From: a virus
IMG/VR virus record: IMGVR_UViG_3300005338_000025
Span: 1-31,334 of that record
Reading direction: 5' to 3' (one strand)
Length of the DNA stretch: 31,334 nt
This document shows, piece after piece, positions 1 to 6,050 of this stretch (the stretch's first letter is position 1; each line of letters opens with the position of its first letter). The notes beneath the pieces were generated by a model, which worked only from the letters and a program-made list of their open reading frames with translations, searched no databases and was not told the DNA's origin. The position numbers and the translations under genes were made by a program.

Positions 1-22
1 CTGCGGCTCCTTGATGGGATGG

Positions 23-51
23 AGAATAGCAAACAAGTTTGCCGAGTGCAA
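23..51 (-). promoter_or_regulatory. Putative leftward early promoter (PL-like)
   Basis: On the minus strand a weak -35 TTGCAC (46-51) and a -10 TATTCT (23-28) are separated by 17 bp, and the first operator (29-42) fills the spacer. The rightward promoter at 1837-1865 has the same geometry. It would fire out of the left edge of the window, where a lambda-like phage would carry its leftward early operon. The match to sigma-70 consensus is modest. Confidence 0.45.
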
Positions 52-75
52 GCAAGTTTGCAAATATTTTTGCAA
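29..75. promoter_or_regulatory. OL-like repressor operator cluster
   Basis: Three adjacent dyad sites share the pattern GCAAA-N4-TTTGC. They are 29-42 (GCAAACAAGTTTGC), 48-61 (GCAAGCAAGTTTGC, one arm degenerate) and 60-73 (GCAAATATTTTTGC, extending to perfect 7-bp arms over 58-75). The same motif occurs three times next to the repressor gene at 1818-1879. By analogy with lambda OL/OR these are binding sites for the repressor and the Cro-like protein. The motif is seen directly; the binding proteins are inferred. Confidence 0.75.
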
Positions 76-86
76 GGTGGCAAAAT
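58..86 (+). promoter_or_regulatory. Putative rightward promoter for the 140-875 gene pair
   Basis: A -35 TTGCAA (58-63) and a -10 CAAAAT (81-86) are spaced by 17 bp, each matching 4 of 6 consensus bases. The -35 overlaps the third OL-like operator (58-75), so repressor would block it. It would give a leader of roughly 45 nt before the gene at 140. A short perfect palindrome CGCCTAGGCG lies in that leader. Confidence 0.4.
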
Positions 87-139
87 TGGGCTCATCGCAA
101 GGGCGGACTCGCCTAGGCGACTAACGTGAAAGGCGGCGG

Positions 140-583
140 ATGGACTTCGAGGCGGAAACGAAACGCTGCCCCACATGTGGGGAGCGCAAGCCAGTCGGGG
201 AGTTTTGGAGGAAGACCGGCAGCCCAGACGGGCGCCAGTGCCATTGCAAGGCGTGTCAGCGAGCGCAGCAGGCTGCTAGAAGCAAGACCGAGGGCTGGAA
301 GAGGGCCGCGAGCGAGTGGAGGAAGCGGAATCCCGGTAAGAAATACGCCTACAGAACGCCAGAAAGAGTTCGCGTCTACAACTTGAAATGGCGCACCGAC
401 AATCCCGACAAGTGGCGGGAGATTCAGCGCAAGCGGCAAGCGCGGGAGGCCTTGGAGCTAAGCGACAGATACGTTAAGGGGCGAGTCGCTCGTGGCCAAT
501 TCCCCACAACGATGGTCCCCGATGGCCTGATCGCGGCTAAGCGCGCTCAGTTGAAACTGCGCAGGCTCTTAAAGGAGAAGTGA
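140..583 (+). CDS. Small zinc-finger protein, HNH/endonuclease VII-like N-terminus
   Basis: A 147-residue basic protein. Its N-terminus has two CxxC knuckles, C10/C13 and C36/C39, around a K-P-x-x-x-F core and a DGR segment. Many phage HNH or recombination-endonuclease-VII-like proteins have this pattern. The remainder is Arg/Lys-rich and helical, and I see no clear catalytic HNH triad. ATG at 140 follows AAAGG by about 7 nt. It is the first gene after the OL-like operators and forms a pair with the next gene, running head-on into the repressor operon. Function is not established; it could be a DNA-binding accessory factor instead of a nuclease. Confidence 0.7.
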   Translation: MDFEAETKRCPTCGERKPVGEFWRKTGSPDGRQCHCKACQRAQQAARSKTEGWKRAASEWRKRNPGKKYAYRTPERVRVYNLKWRTDNPDKWREIQRKRQAREALELSDRYVKGRVARGQFPTTMVPDGLIAAKRAQLKLRRLLKEK

Positions 584-584
584 A

Positions 585-875
585 TTGAAGACGATCAAGA
601 ACATCGCCGATCTGAGCGAAGACTTGTGCCGCCTCTACGAAGACTTGCGGGGCGGGAAAATCGAGGCCAAAGAAGCCATAGAGGCGAACAACACGGCGGG
701 CAAGATTATCAGCGCAGCCAAAGTGCAATTGGCCTATCACGCGCTTCGCGGCGAACAGCCTAGCATCCCCTTTCTTGCCGCGCCAGTCGAGGAGAAGATT
801 GGTGGGGCAAGCGTCTTGCCAACGTTCCCGTCTGCGACCCAACTCACGCTCGGGGCTGCCGCCCGCAAGCGCTAG
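585..875 (+). CDS. Conserved-looking small phage protein, unknown function
   Basis: A 96-residue protein with a TTG start at 585, preceded by a good AAGGAG at 572-577. The first 60 residues are amphipathic helices with many acidic and basic residues (segments SEDLCRLYEDLRGGKIEAKE and NNTAGKIISAAKVQLAYHAL); the C-terminus is low in structure. I recall proteins of this look in many tailed phages near regulatory genes but know no function. It starts 1 nt after the upstream stop, so the two are probably co-translated. Its last 4 nt overlap the end of the convergent secreted-protein gene. Confidence 0.65.
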   Translation: MKTIKNIADLSEDLCRLYEDLRGGKIEAKEAIEANNTAGKIISAAKVQLAYHALRGEQPSIPFLAAPVEEKIGGASVLPTFPSATQLTLGAAARKR

Positions 876-1366
876 TCACAGTCCGTTTGCACCTGATTGC
901 CGACCCATCGGCTGCGGCAGGTTATTGGGAAACCGGGGTTCCGCAAAGGCTGAGGCGGCGGTTGCAACATCCGCATAATCTGCAGCGTGTTGTTCATCTG
1001 GATGGCTTGATTTTGCTGTCGTTCGGCCTGGTCAATTTGTTGGGCCTGCCTGACCCCGGTAGTAAGAGCGAGGTCAACGCGTCGATAGGCGTCATCGTAC
1101 TGCGGCTGGGTTATCGTCCCCGCCTCTAAAGCCCTCGCGTATGGAAGCATGTCGGAAAAGGCTTGCATCCAAAGCAGTTGAACCCTGCTGGGCGGCAGGG
1201 CACTTACCTTTCGGTATGCTTCCTCAAAGAACACAACGCGGCTGAGGCGCCCGGCGTTTGACTCGGCCACTCCCCAGCGATACCAATCGAAAAACGAGTC
1301 CACTAGCGGATCGGCCGCAGCCGAAAATGCGAGCACGAGGGCAAGCGCTGCAAGAAGTTTTTTCAT
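872..1366 (-). CDS. Secreted/periplasmic protein in the repressor operon
   Basis: A 164-residue protein with a clear signal peptide: KK at positions 2-3, a hydrophobic core to about residue 17, and probable cleavage after A-A-A before DPLVDSFF. The mature part is helical and Gln-rich and ends with two cysteines in TCRSRWVGNQVQTDC that could form a disulfide. The ATG overlaps the repressor stop (ATGA), so it is translated with the repressor in the lysogen. This is the place of rexA/rexB in lambda, so a lysogenic conversion or superinfection exclusion role is a reasonable inference. No catalytic motif is seen. Confidence 0.75.
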   Translation of the reverse strand: MKKLLAALALVLAFSAAADPLVDSFFDWYRWGVAESNAGRLSRVVFFEEAYRKVSALPPSRVQLLWMQAFSDMLPYARALEAGTITQPQYDDAYRRVDLALTTGVRQAQQIDQAERQQNQAIQMNNTLQIMRMLQPPPQPLRNPGFPITCRSRWVGNQVQTDCD

Positions 1367-1815
1367 GACGGTCCTCCTGTCTTGGTTTCTTGCCTGCGAA
1401 ACCTTTCTTCGAGAGCGCGTTGGGTCTCGGCGGCAATGTCCGCGTACTTGCGCACGGCGTTAAGAATTTCCTCTTTCGCGGCTCCCACCACAACAAGGGC
1501 GTTCAGCCCCCGCTCGATCAACTCATAAGGATCGGCCTCCCGCTCCTGTCGCAAGCGGTCGGAAAGAGGGCCTCCAATGGGCGGCGGCGTGCCGGACGGG
1601 TGACGTTTATTGCTCAGCCCGGCCTCGATCATCATTTCATCGACTGAAACGCCCATCGCCACGGCCAACTTGCCGATGTATCTGGGTATGCGGTTTTCGG
1701 CCGCCTCTAGCTGTTCGATGTTTTGGCGCCGCGTGCCGGCCCTTTTCGCCAGCTCCTTGGTGCTCATGTTGTTCAGCTTTCGGTAGTCGGAAACCTGCTG
1801 TCCGATGCTCCTCAT
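1363..1815 (-). CDS. XRE-family phage repressor (CI-like) without peptidase domain
   Basis: A 150-residue protein with an N-terminal HTH_3/XRE domain (about residues 5-60; helix-turn-helix around MSTKELAKRAGTRRQNIEQL and a second helix ending MGVSVDEMM). A Pro-rich linker (HPSGTPPPIGGP) and a helical C-terminus follow. It lacks the S24/LexA-like self-cleaving domain of lambda CI. I chose ATG 1815 because this start leaves all three OR-like operators (1818-1879) in the gap to the Cro-like gene. An upstream ATG at 1860 would put operators inside the coding region. No Shine-Dalgarno is visible at 1815, so translation may be leaderless as for lambda cI. It is co-transcribed with the secreted-protein gene. 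Confidence 0.85.
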   Translation of the reverse strand: MRSIGQQVSDYRKLNNMSTKELAKRAGTRRQNIEQLEAAENRIPRYIGKLAVAMGVSVDEMMIEAGLSNKRHPSGTPPPIGGPLSDRLRQEREADPYELIERGLNALVVVGAAKEEILNAVRKYADIAAETQRALEERFRRQETKTGGPS

Positions 1816-1817
1816 CA

Positions 1818-1879
1818 GCAAAGGATTTTGCGCCACTTGCGCGCAAACTAGATTGCGCATATCATGCAAACTACTTTGC
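1818..1879. promoter_or_regulatory. OR-like repressor operator cluster
   Basis: Three copies of the same dyad seen at 29-75: 1818-1831 (GCAAAGGATTTTGC), 1843-1856 (GCAAACTAGATTGC) and 1866-1879 (GCAAACTACTTTGC, extendable to TGCAAA/TTTGCA arms). Centres are 25 and 23 bp apart. They fill the gap between the divergent repressor (start 1815) and Cro-like gene (start 1894). The middle site sits in the spacer of the predicted rightward promoter. The arrangement is seen in sequence; occupancy order is unknown. Confidence 0.85.
1837..1865 (+). promoter_or_regulatory. Putative rightward early promoter (PR-like)
   Basis: A weak -35 TTGCGC (1837-1842), a 17-bp spacer and a good -10 TATCAT (1860-1865, 5 of 6 bases). 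The operator at 1843-1856 lies wholly in the spacer, the same geometry as the leftward promoter at the left edge. It would start transcription about 20 nt before the Cro-like ATG and drive the early operon towards the integrase. Confidence 0.55.
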
Positions 1880-1893
1880 AAGAAAGGCGCGAC

Positions 1894-2172
1894 ATGGCTG
1901 AGGTTTCCCCCGTCCAAAAGGCGGTCAATGTCTTCGACGGCAGCCCGACGAAGCTCGCCGCTGCTGTTGGGGATGGAATTCTCAGGCAGCACGTTGAACA
2001 CTGGCTGAAATCAGGCCGCGTCCCGGCTGAGCATTGCCCCGCCGTCTCTCGCGTCACGCGCATCCCACTGTGGGAGCTGCGCCCGGACGACTGGCACCGC
2101 GTCTGGCCGATGTTGATCGACACGCACGGCGCCCCGGCCGCGCCATCTCATTCCACTGAGGCGAAGGCGTAG
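1894..2172 (+). CDS. Cro-like protein, YdaS family
   Basis: A 92-residue HTH protein. The stretch SPTKLAAAVGDGILRQHVEH is the helix-turn-helix. The GRVPAEHCPAVSRVT and WELRPDDWHRVWP segments are the usual YdaS/Cro C-terminal hallmarks. It is divergent from the repressor across three shared operators, the position of cro. ATG 1894 is preceded by AGAAAGG at about 6 nt; an upstream in-frame ATG at 1866 lies in the operators and is less likely. As the first gene of the early operon it probably competes with the repressor for the GCAAA-N4-TTTGC sites to favour lytic growth. Confidence 0.88.
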   Translation: MAEVSPVQKAVNVFDGSPTKLAAAVGDGILRQHVEHWLKSGRVPAEHCPAVSRVTRIPLWELRPDDWHRVWPMLIDTHGAPAAPSHSTEAKA

Positions 2173-2175
2173 CCA

Positions 2176-2640
2176 ATGGCTGAGATTCACTTTGATCTCG
2201 GCACCGTCTACGTGGACGACGAAGACCTGCCGTTGATTGCAGGGCTTGTTCTGAGGCCGCGCATCCGCGCTGAGGCCGATCTTCGGTACGTCGAATTCAA
2301 GGCTCAGCGCCGGACTCAGATGCTCCACCGCTGGCTTCTCAATGCTCGCCCGGGTCAATTTGTCGACCACATAAATGGCGATGGCTTTGATAACCGTCGC
2401 GCGAACCTTCGCCTGTGCACTCACACCGAGAACATGCAAAACCGTCGCCGCCACTCGAACAACAAGTCTGGTTTCAAGGGCGTCTACTTCGATCAACGCA
2501 AGGGTAAATACCGGGCCGAAGTAAAGGCGTTCAAGAGGCGCTACTACATCGGAGAGTTCAAGACGGCGGAGGAGGCGAGTGCGGCTTACGTCGCTAAAGC
2601 CGCCGAGGTTCATGGGCAGTTCTTTCGCGCGGGGGCCTAA
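2176..2640 (+). CDS. HNH homing endonuclease with AP2 DNA-binding domain
   Basis: A 154-residue protein. An N-terminal segment is followed by an HNH nuclease core (H51 in MLHRW, D64-H65 in VDHINGDG, N73 and N77 in FDNRRANL, then RLCTHTENMQNR). A C-terminal AP2 domain follows at about 98-150 (SGFKGVYFDQRKGKYRAEV and YYIGEFKTAEEA). This is the standard architecture of phage free-standing homing endonucleases. It starts 3 nt after the Cro-like stop and is followed by the structured leader/terminator, so it looks like an insertion in the cro-cII interval. A related gene lies at 19163-19648. Confidence 0.9.
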   Translation: MAEIHFDLGTVYVDDEDLPLIAGLVLRPRIRAEADLRYVEFKAQRRTQMLHRWLLNARPGQFVDHINGDGFDNRRANLRLCTHTENMQNRRRHSNNKSGFKGVYFDQRKGKYRAEVKAFKRRYYIGEFKTAEEASAAYVAKAAEVHGQFFRAGA

Positions 2641-2768
2641 GTCATGCCCGCGCTCCTCACACCAAGCCCAGTTGCCGAGCCTGCACTGGCCCGCGCGGCA
2701 TCCGCACTGCGGCGCGAAGGCTCTCAGCGCGGCGTCGTAAGCGCTCGTCCACGGATTATCTCCCCCCT

Positions 2769-2817
2769 CGCGCAACGTGGCCCCACCCTCCTCGGGGCCT
2801 TTCAAGGACGTTGCGCG
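2769..2817 (+). other. Long RNA hairpin upstream of the post-cro terminator
   Basis: A perfect 10-bp inverted repeat (2769-2778 CGCGCAACGT, 2808-2817 ACGTTGCGCG) encloses a second 6-bp stem (2779-2784 GGCCCC with 2794-2799 GGGGCC), with an 8-nt one-sided internal loop (TTTCAAGG). The RNA would fold into one long bent hairpin ending 5 nt before the terminator hairpin. No convincing gene occupies 2641-2927. It could act in antitermination, attenuation or RNA stability; this is inference. Confidence 0.65.
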
Positions 2818-2822
2818 TCTTT

Positions 2823-2852
2823 GCCCCCGGCCTTCGGGCTGCGGGGCTTTTT
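2823..2852 (+). terminator. Intrinsic terminator after the cro-homing endonuclease genes (tR1-like)
   Basis: Stem GCCCC-CGGCC (2823-2832), loop TTCG, return stem GGCTG plus one bulged C and GGGGC (2837-2847), then five T residues (2848-2852). It is a strong rho-independent signal in the early operon before the CII-like gene, the position of lambda tR1. Expression of the replication genes therefore needs readthrough, antitermination or a further promoter. Confidence 0.85.
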
Positions 2853-2927
2853 CTATTCCGGTGATTCGCTGGTTCGTCATGGCAATCAGTTTTGCCCGGA
2901 CTGGACCGTCAAAGAAAGTCTTAACTG

Positions 2928-3347
2928 ATGACGGACGTTGCCGATCCCCAGCTACCGCTATCGCTTGCGCGCCCATCGGCCGCAGTCGATCCGCTGCTGA
3001 TTCAGGCGCAACCGACGCTGTTGGCCGCGATCAAGTTGTGCATCTCCATGGGCGGCTTCGAGGCCGACAAGGAGGTTTACAAGGCCCTGGACATTGACGC
3101 CGGCCACTGGTCGCGCATCTGCCGCGCGGAGGCCCACTTCCCGGTGGACAAGCTCGTCGCCCTGATGGACCTATGCGGCAACGAGGCGCCGCTCATGTGG
3201 CTCTTGTCGGCTCGCGGCTATGACCTGAGCGCACTTCGCAAGCGCGAGAGCGAAACCGAGAAGGCGCTGAGGTTGGAGCGCGAACGCAGCGCGAAGTTGC
3301 AGGAGCGCTTGAACTACGCCGAGTCACTCATTCAAGGGCGCGCGTGA
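2928..3347 (+). CDS. CII-like/HTH phage regulatory protein
   Basis: A 139-residue protein. Residues about 30-85 look like a helix-turn-helix fold (EVYKALDIDAGHWSRICRAE, then FPVDKLVALMDLCGNEAPL), and residues about 100-135 form a charged coiled coil (KRESETEKALRLERERSAKL). Position after cro and terminator and before replication genes is that of lambda cII. DNA-binding regulator is well supported; true CII-like activation of the repressor promoter is inference. The ATG at 2928 has only a weak AAAGAAAG ahead. It could also be a DNA-binding replication accessory protein. Confidence 0.7.
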   Translation: MTDVADPQLPLSLARPSAAVDPLLIQAQPTLLAAIKLCISMGGFEADKEVYKALDIDAGHWSRICRAEAHFPVDKLVALMDLCGNEAPLMWLLSARGYDLSALRKRESETEKALRLERERSAKLQERLNYAESLIQGRA

Positions 3348-3403
3348 TGACCGACACCGAAATCCTCTCGCGCGCCGTTCCTTCGGGGAGTGCGGAGAAG
3401 TGA
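3347..3403 (+). CDS. 18-residue leader ORF bridging to the methyltransferase gene
   Basis: ATG overlaps the stop of the CII-like gene (TGATG) and the stop TGA overlaps the GTG start of the methyltransferase gene (GTGA). It encodes MTDTEILSRAVPSGSAEK. Exact overlap at both ends suggests a translational-coupling bridge and not a functional peptide, although chance cannot be excluded for so short an ORF. Confidence 0.35.
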   Translation: MTDTEILSRAVPSGSAEK

Positions 3404-4143
3404 GCCAGCCCGTCGTTATCGGAGACGCAACGCTCTACTTGGGCGACTGCCGCGAAATGCTTCAGTGCTGGCCCGAGGTCGATCACGTCATCACAGATCC
3501 GCCGTATTCGGCCAACACGCACGAAATGATGCGGACGAACAAAGTTGGTCGCGCCAAGAACGGTGCTCGCGTTGATCTTTTCGACTCCATCAGCGGTGAG
3601 TCGTTCGACGAGTTGATGAAGTTGTGCCTTGGCGTGGCATACGAATGGGTAATCGCAACCTGCGACTATAAGCACGCTGCGCGTTTTTACGAACACCCTA
3701 AATTCGTCCGCCTAGGTGCGTGGGTCAAGCCCAATCCTATGCCGCAGATCAGCGCCGACCGCCCGGCTCAGGGATTTGAGACGGTAATGATTCTTCACGC
3801 TGGTGCGGTTGCCAAAAAATGGAACCGTGGCGGCGGCTCGGGCGTCTGGACATTCCCAGTCAACACCAACTCAGAAGTCCCGACGCAGAAGCCCTTGGCA
3901 CTCCTGATGGCGCTTGTGGAGGACTTCACCGAGCCGGGCGAAAGCATTCTTGATCCATGCATGGGCAGCGGCACGACCGGCGTTGCAGCCATCACGCTCG
4001 GACGCTCGTTCATCGGGATTGAGCAGGACGAGGGCCGCTTTTCTATCGCTTGTCGCCGCATAGAGCAAGCCTACGCCCAGCGCCCGCTATTCGATGCCGA
4101 ACCGCAACGCAAGCCAGAGCAACTTGGACTGGAGAGCGCATGA
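3400..4143 (+). CDS. Orphan DNA methyltransferase, N6-adenine/N4-cytosine class
   Basis: A 247-residue methyltransferase. The catalytic DPPY motif (D33-Y36) precedes the SAM-binding motif DPCMGSGTTG (from D185), with PTQKP before it at about 161-165. That order is the beta class of amino-methyltransferases. GTG start at 3400 has GGGGAG about 9 nt upstream. No restriction endonuclease partner is adjacent, so it is an orphan enzyme that may protect phage DNA from host restriction or modify regulatory sites. Target sequence is unknown. It overlaps both neighbours by 4 nt. Confidence 0.92.
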   Translation: MSQPVVIGDATLYLGDCREMLQCWPEVDHVITDPPYSANTHEMMRTNKVGRAKNGARVDLFDSISGESFDELMKLCLGVAYEWVIATCDYKHAARFYEHPKFVRLGAWVKPNPMPQISADRPAQGFETVMILHAGAVAKKWNRGGGSGVWTFPVNTNSEVPTQKPLALLMALVEDFTEPGESILDPCMGSGTTGVAAITLGRSFIGIEQDEGRFSIACRRIEQAYAQRPLFDAEPQRKPEQLGLESA

Positions 4144-4481
4144 CAACAACCTCAAGCTCAGCAGCACCCATCGGGAATCCAATTCCCGACCTTTGCACGA
4201 TACCGCAAGAGGCGAGTAACGAAGCGTCCGATAGCGCTGATTCGCGTGTCGGCGAATTCTCACAGCGCGAATTCGAGCCGCTGGAGGCGCTGCTTGTGGA
4301 CCTGATGCGCAAGGGCTGGCTCAGCCCGCAGGACGCGCTACGACAGGCCGGGACGATGAGCTTGGCGCAACGAATTTCCGAGATGCGGCGCGAGCACCCG
4401 GAGCTGAACATCGTTGACGAGTGGCGCCAGGTGGGGCGCAGCAGATTCAAACGCTACCGCATTTTGGAAACGGCTCTGTGA
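4140..4481 (+). CDS. Winged-helix (HTH_39-like) protein
   Basis: A 113-residue protein starting at the ATG that overlaps the methyltransferase stop. The first 45 residues are Ser/Thr/Ala-rich and probably disordered. Residues about 47-110 form a winged helix resembling the HTH_39 family (LVDLMRKGWLSPQDALRQAG, SLAQRISEMRREH, then a basic wing RSRFKRYRI). Such proteins often sit just before phage replication initiators. A role in origin recognition or replication regulation is inferred. Confidence 0.7.
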   Translation: MTTTSSSAAPIGNPIPDLCTIPQEASNEASDSADSRVGEFSQREFEPLEALLVDLMRKGWLSPQDALRQAGTMSLAQRISEMRREHPELNIVDEWRQVGRSRFKRYRILETAL

Positions 4482-5410
4482 CCGATGTACTACCCGAACC
4501 ACTTACGCCGGCCGATTGCGACCTGCGCGACTTCCAGTACATGGAGCTCGATGTTTCGCGCCTGCGCGACTCCAAGTTTGCTGCGACTCCGAACGCCGAA
4601 GCTTTCCGCGCGGGAGTGCTTCTATGGTGCGCCGCTTGGCACCAAGTCCCGGCTGCGAGCCTGCCGGACGACGATGTGGAGCTTGCGAATCTTGCGGGGT
4701 ACGGGCGCATGCCGGTGTCCGTTCGGGAGTGGCGCAAGGTGAGGCAAGAGGCCCTGAACGGATTTGTCAGGTGCTCCGATGGGCGCCTGTATCACGACGT
4801 CATCGCGGAAAAGGCCCTGTCGGCATTCAAGGCGAAGGTAAAGCACGCCTACGACCGGTTCTGTGATCGCATGCGCAAGGAGAACAAGGCGCGCGAAAAA
4901 GAAGGCAAGCCGCAGTTCGGAATTCCGTCGCTCGACCAGTGGAAATCCGGCGCCTACCCCCACGGAATTCCACCGGAAGGCGCTGATGATTCCGGCCGAA
5001 TTCCAGCGGAAAACGCTCTTAGAGGGAACAGAACGGAACAGAACGGAACGGAGACTCTTATTTCCGTTCCTGACGGAACGGGCGGCATGGCCGCCAAGCG
5101 GCTTGTCGATCTGGACCAGCGAGAGCTTTGGTGGGCAGCCAAGACCGTCTTGCACGAACAGGGCATGGCGAAGCCGCAATGCGGCACCTTCGTCGGCAAG
5201 CTGGCGAAGGATTACACCGAGGACGTGGCGCTTGAGGCCGTTCGGTCTGCACTGGCGGAGCCGCGCGCCAACTTTTCCGAGTACCTGAAATCGTGCTGCA
5301 TGCACGCGGCTGGACAGCGCCACCGCCCGAACGCGCAAGAGGCGTTGGAGGCCGGAAATCGCGCCGTTGTCGAGCGCGCACTAGCGAAGGAAGCTCATGA
5401 AATCCACTGA
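4478..5410 (+). CDS. Replication initiation-like protein, DUF1376 N-terminal domain
   Basis: A 310-residue protein with GTG start overlapping the previous stop. Residues about 18-105 match the DUF1376 pattern of phage replication proteins (DFQYMELDVSRLRDSKF; WCAAWHQVPAASLPDDD; LANLAGYG). A basic helical region follows (KAKVKHAYDRFCDRMRKEN), then a Gly/Pro/Thr-rich linker and a helical C-terminal domain (about 215-300). The DNA under the linker carries tandem and inverted repeats, as lambda O contains its own origin. It is paired with a DUF6475-like gene. Initiator function is inferred from family and context. Confidence 0.8.
   Translation: MTDVLPEPLTPADCDLRDFQYMELDVSRLRDSKFAATPNAEAFRAGVLLWCAAWHQVPAASLPDDDVELANLAGYGRMPVSVREWRKVRQEALNGFVRCSDGRLYHDVIAEKALSAFKAKVKHAYDRFCDRMRKENKAREKEGKPQFGIPSLDQWKSGAYPHGIPPEGADDSGRIPAENALRGNRTEQNGTETLISVPDGTGGMAAKRLVDLDQRELWWAAKTVLHEQGMAKPQCGTFVGKLAKDYTEDVALEAVRSALAEPRANFSEYLKSCCMHAAGQRHRPNAQEALEAGNRAVVERALAKEAHEIH
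4919..5092. repeat. Iteron-like repeats inside the replication gene, candidate origin
   Basis: The element GAATTCC occurs at 4920-4926, 4965-4971 and 4998-5004, the first two within the palindrome GGAATTCC. The 10-bp tandem repeat GGAACAGAAC then occurs at 5025-5034 and 5035-5044 with a degenerate third unit GGAACGGAG. Inverted copies TTCCGTTCC (5071-5079) and GACGGAACGG (5082-5091) follow. Repeats within the initiator gene recall the lambda ori in gene O. Origin function is inference. Confidence 0.5.
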
Positions 5411-6050
5411 CAAGCCTAAGCTTTGGGCGCTCGTTTCAGACGTGCTCGGCTACTACCGCCAGCCGGTGAGTGAATTCACCTTAGCCGTGTGGTGGCAAGC
5501 CTGCCAGCCGTTCGCGCTGGAGCAAGTCAGCAAGGCTCTGACGACGCACGCCACGGACCCGGAGCGCGGCCAATTCGCGCCGAAGGTGGCCGACATCGTT
5601 CGCATCCTTTCTGGCACCTACACCGACCGCGCGCAGCTCGCATGGGGCAAAGCGTTGGAGGCGATGGGTAGCGTCGGCGCATACACCGATGTTGTTTTCG
5701 ACGACCCGGCGATCCACGCCACGATTGAAGACCTGGGCGGCTGGCCGAAGGTTTGCCGGGCCGAAACGAAAGAGCTGAGCTACTTGCAGCACCGATTCTG
5801 CGAGAGCCACAAGGCGTACACCGGGCGCGGCAAGTTCGACTACCCGCGCCGCTTGATGGGGGACCGATCGCCCGATCATGAGTACGAGAAAAAGGGATTG
5901 TCGCCGCCCAAACCCGCACTGATCGGCGATCCCGAATTGGCCGCTTGCGTCTATCGCAACGGGAACGCAGCCGGGAAGACCGCGATCACGTTTGCGGGCG
6001 CAATGCCTCGACTCAATTTCGATGGGTTCCAGCCTGGAGGTGTGGCGTGA
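5397..6050 (+). CDS. Replication-associated protein, DUF6475-like (helicase-loader position)
   Basis: A 217-residue protein. The N-terminal part (KLWALVSDVLGYYRQPVSEF, WWQACQPFALEQVSKAL, FAPKVADIVRILSGTYTDRA) matches what I recall of DUF6475 proteins downstream of DUF1376 initiators. No Walker A motif is present, so it is not an ATPase. It overlaps the initiator gene by 14 nt. By position it is the counterpart of lambda P, possibly loading the host helicase, but that is inference. Confidence 0.7.
   Translation: MKSTDKPKLWALVSDVLGYYRQPVSEFTLAVWWQACQPFALEQVSKALTTHATDPERGQFAPKVADIVRILSGTYTDRAQLAWGKALEAMGSVGAYTDVVFDDPAIHATIEDLGGWPKVCRAETKELSYLQHRFCESHKAYTGRGKFDYPRRLMGDRSPDHEYEKKGLSPPKPALIGDPELAACVYRNGNAAGKTAITFAGAMPRLNFDGFQPGGVA

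Noticed and set aside
1816-2001. Longer N-terminus for the repressor (starts at 2001 or 1860)
   Set aside because: These starts would place operators and part of the Cro-like gene inside the repressor coding region. The XRE domain begins right after the ATG at 1815.
2644-2928. A 94-codon rightward frame in the gap before the CII-like gene
   Set aside because: It runs through the perfect hairpin and the terminator stem, has no ribosome binding site and gives an Arg/Pro/Ala-rich product without a motif.
2011-2976. A 321-codon open frame on the minus strand under the cro, HNH-AP2 and terminator region
   Set aside because: It lies antisense to the well-supported Cro-like and HNH-AP2 genes, crosses the structured hairpins and terminator, and its product is low in recognisable structure. 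GC-rich antisense frames are commonly open by chance.
5025-5053. Tandem 10-bp repeats as a CRISPR-like array
   Set aside because: Repeats are contiguous without spacers, lie inside a coding gene and have no cas genes near; iterons fit better.
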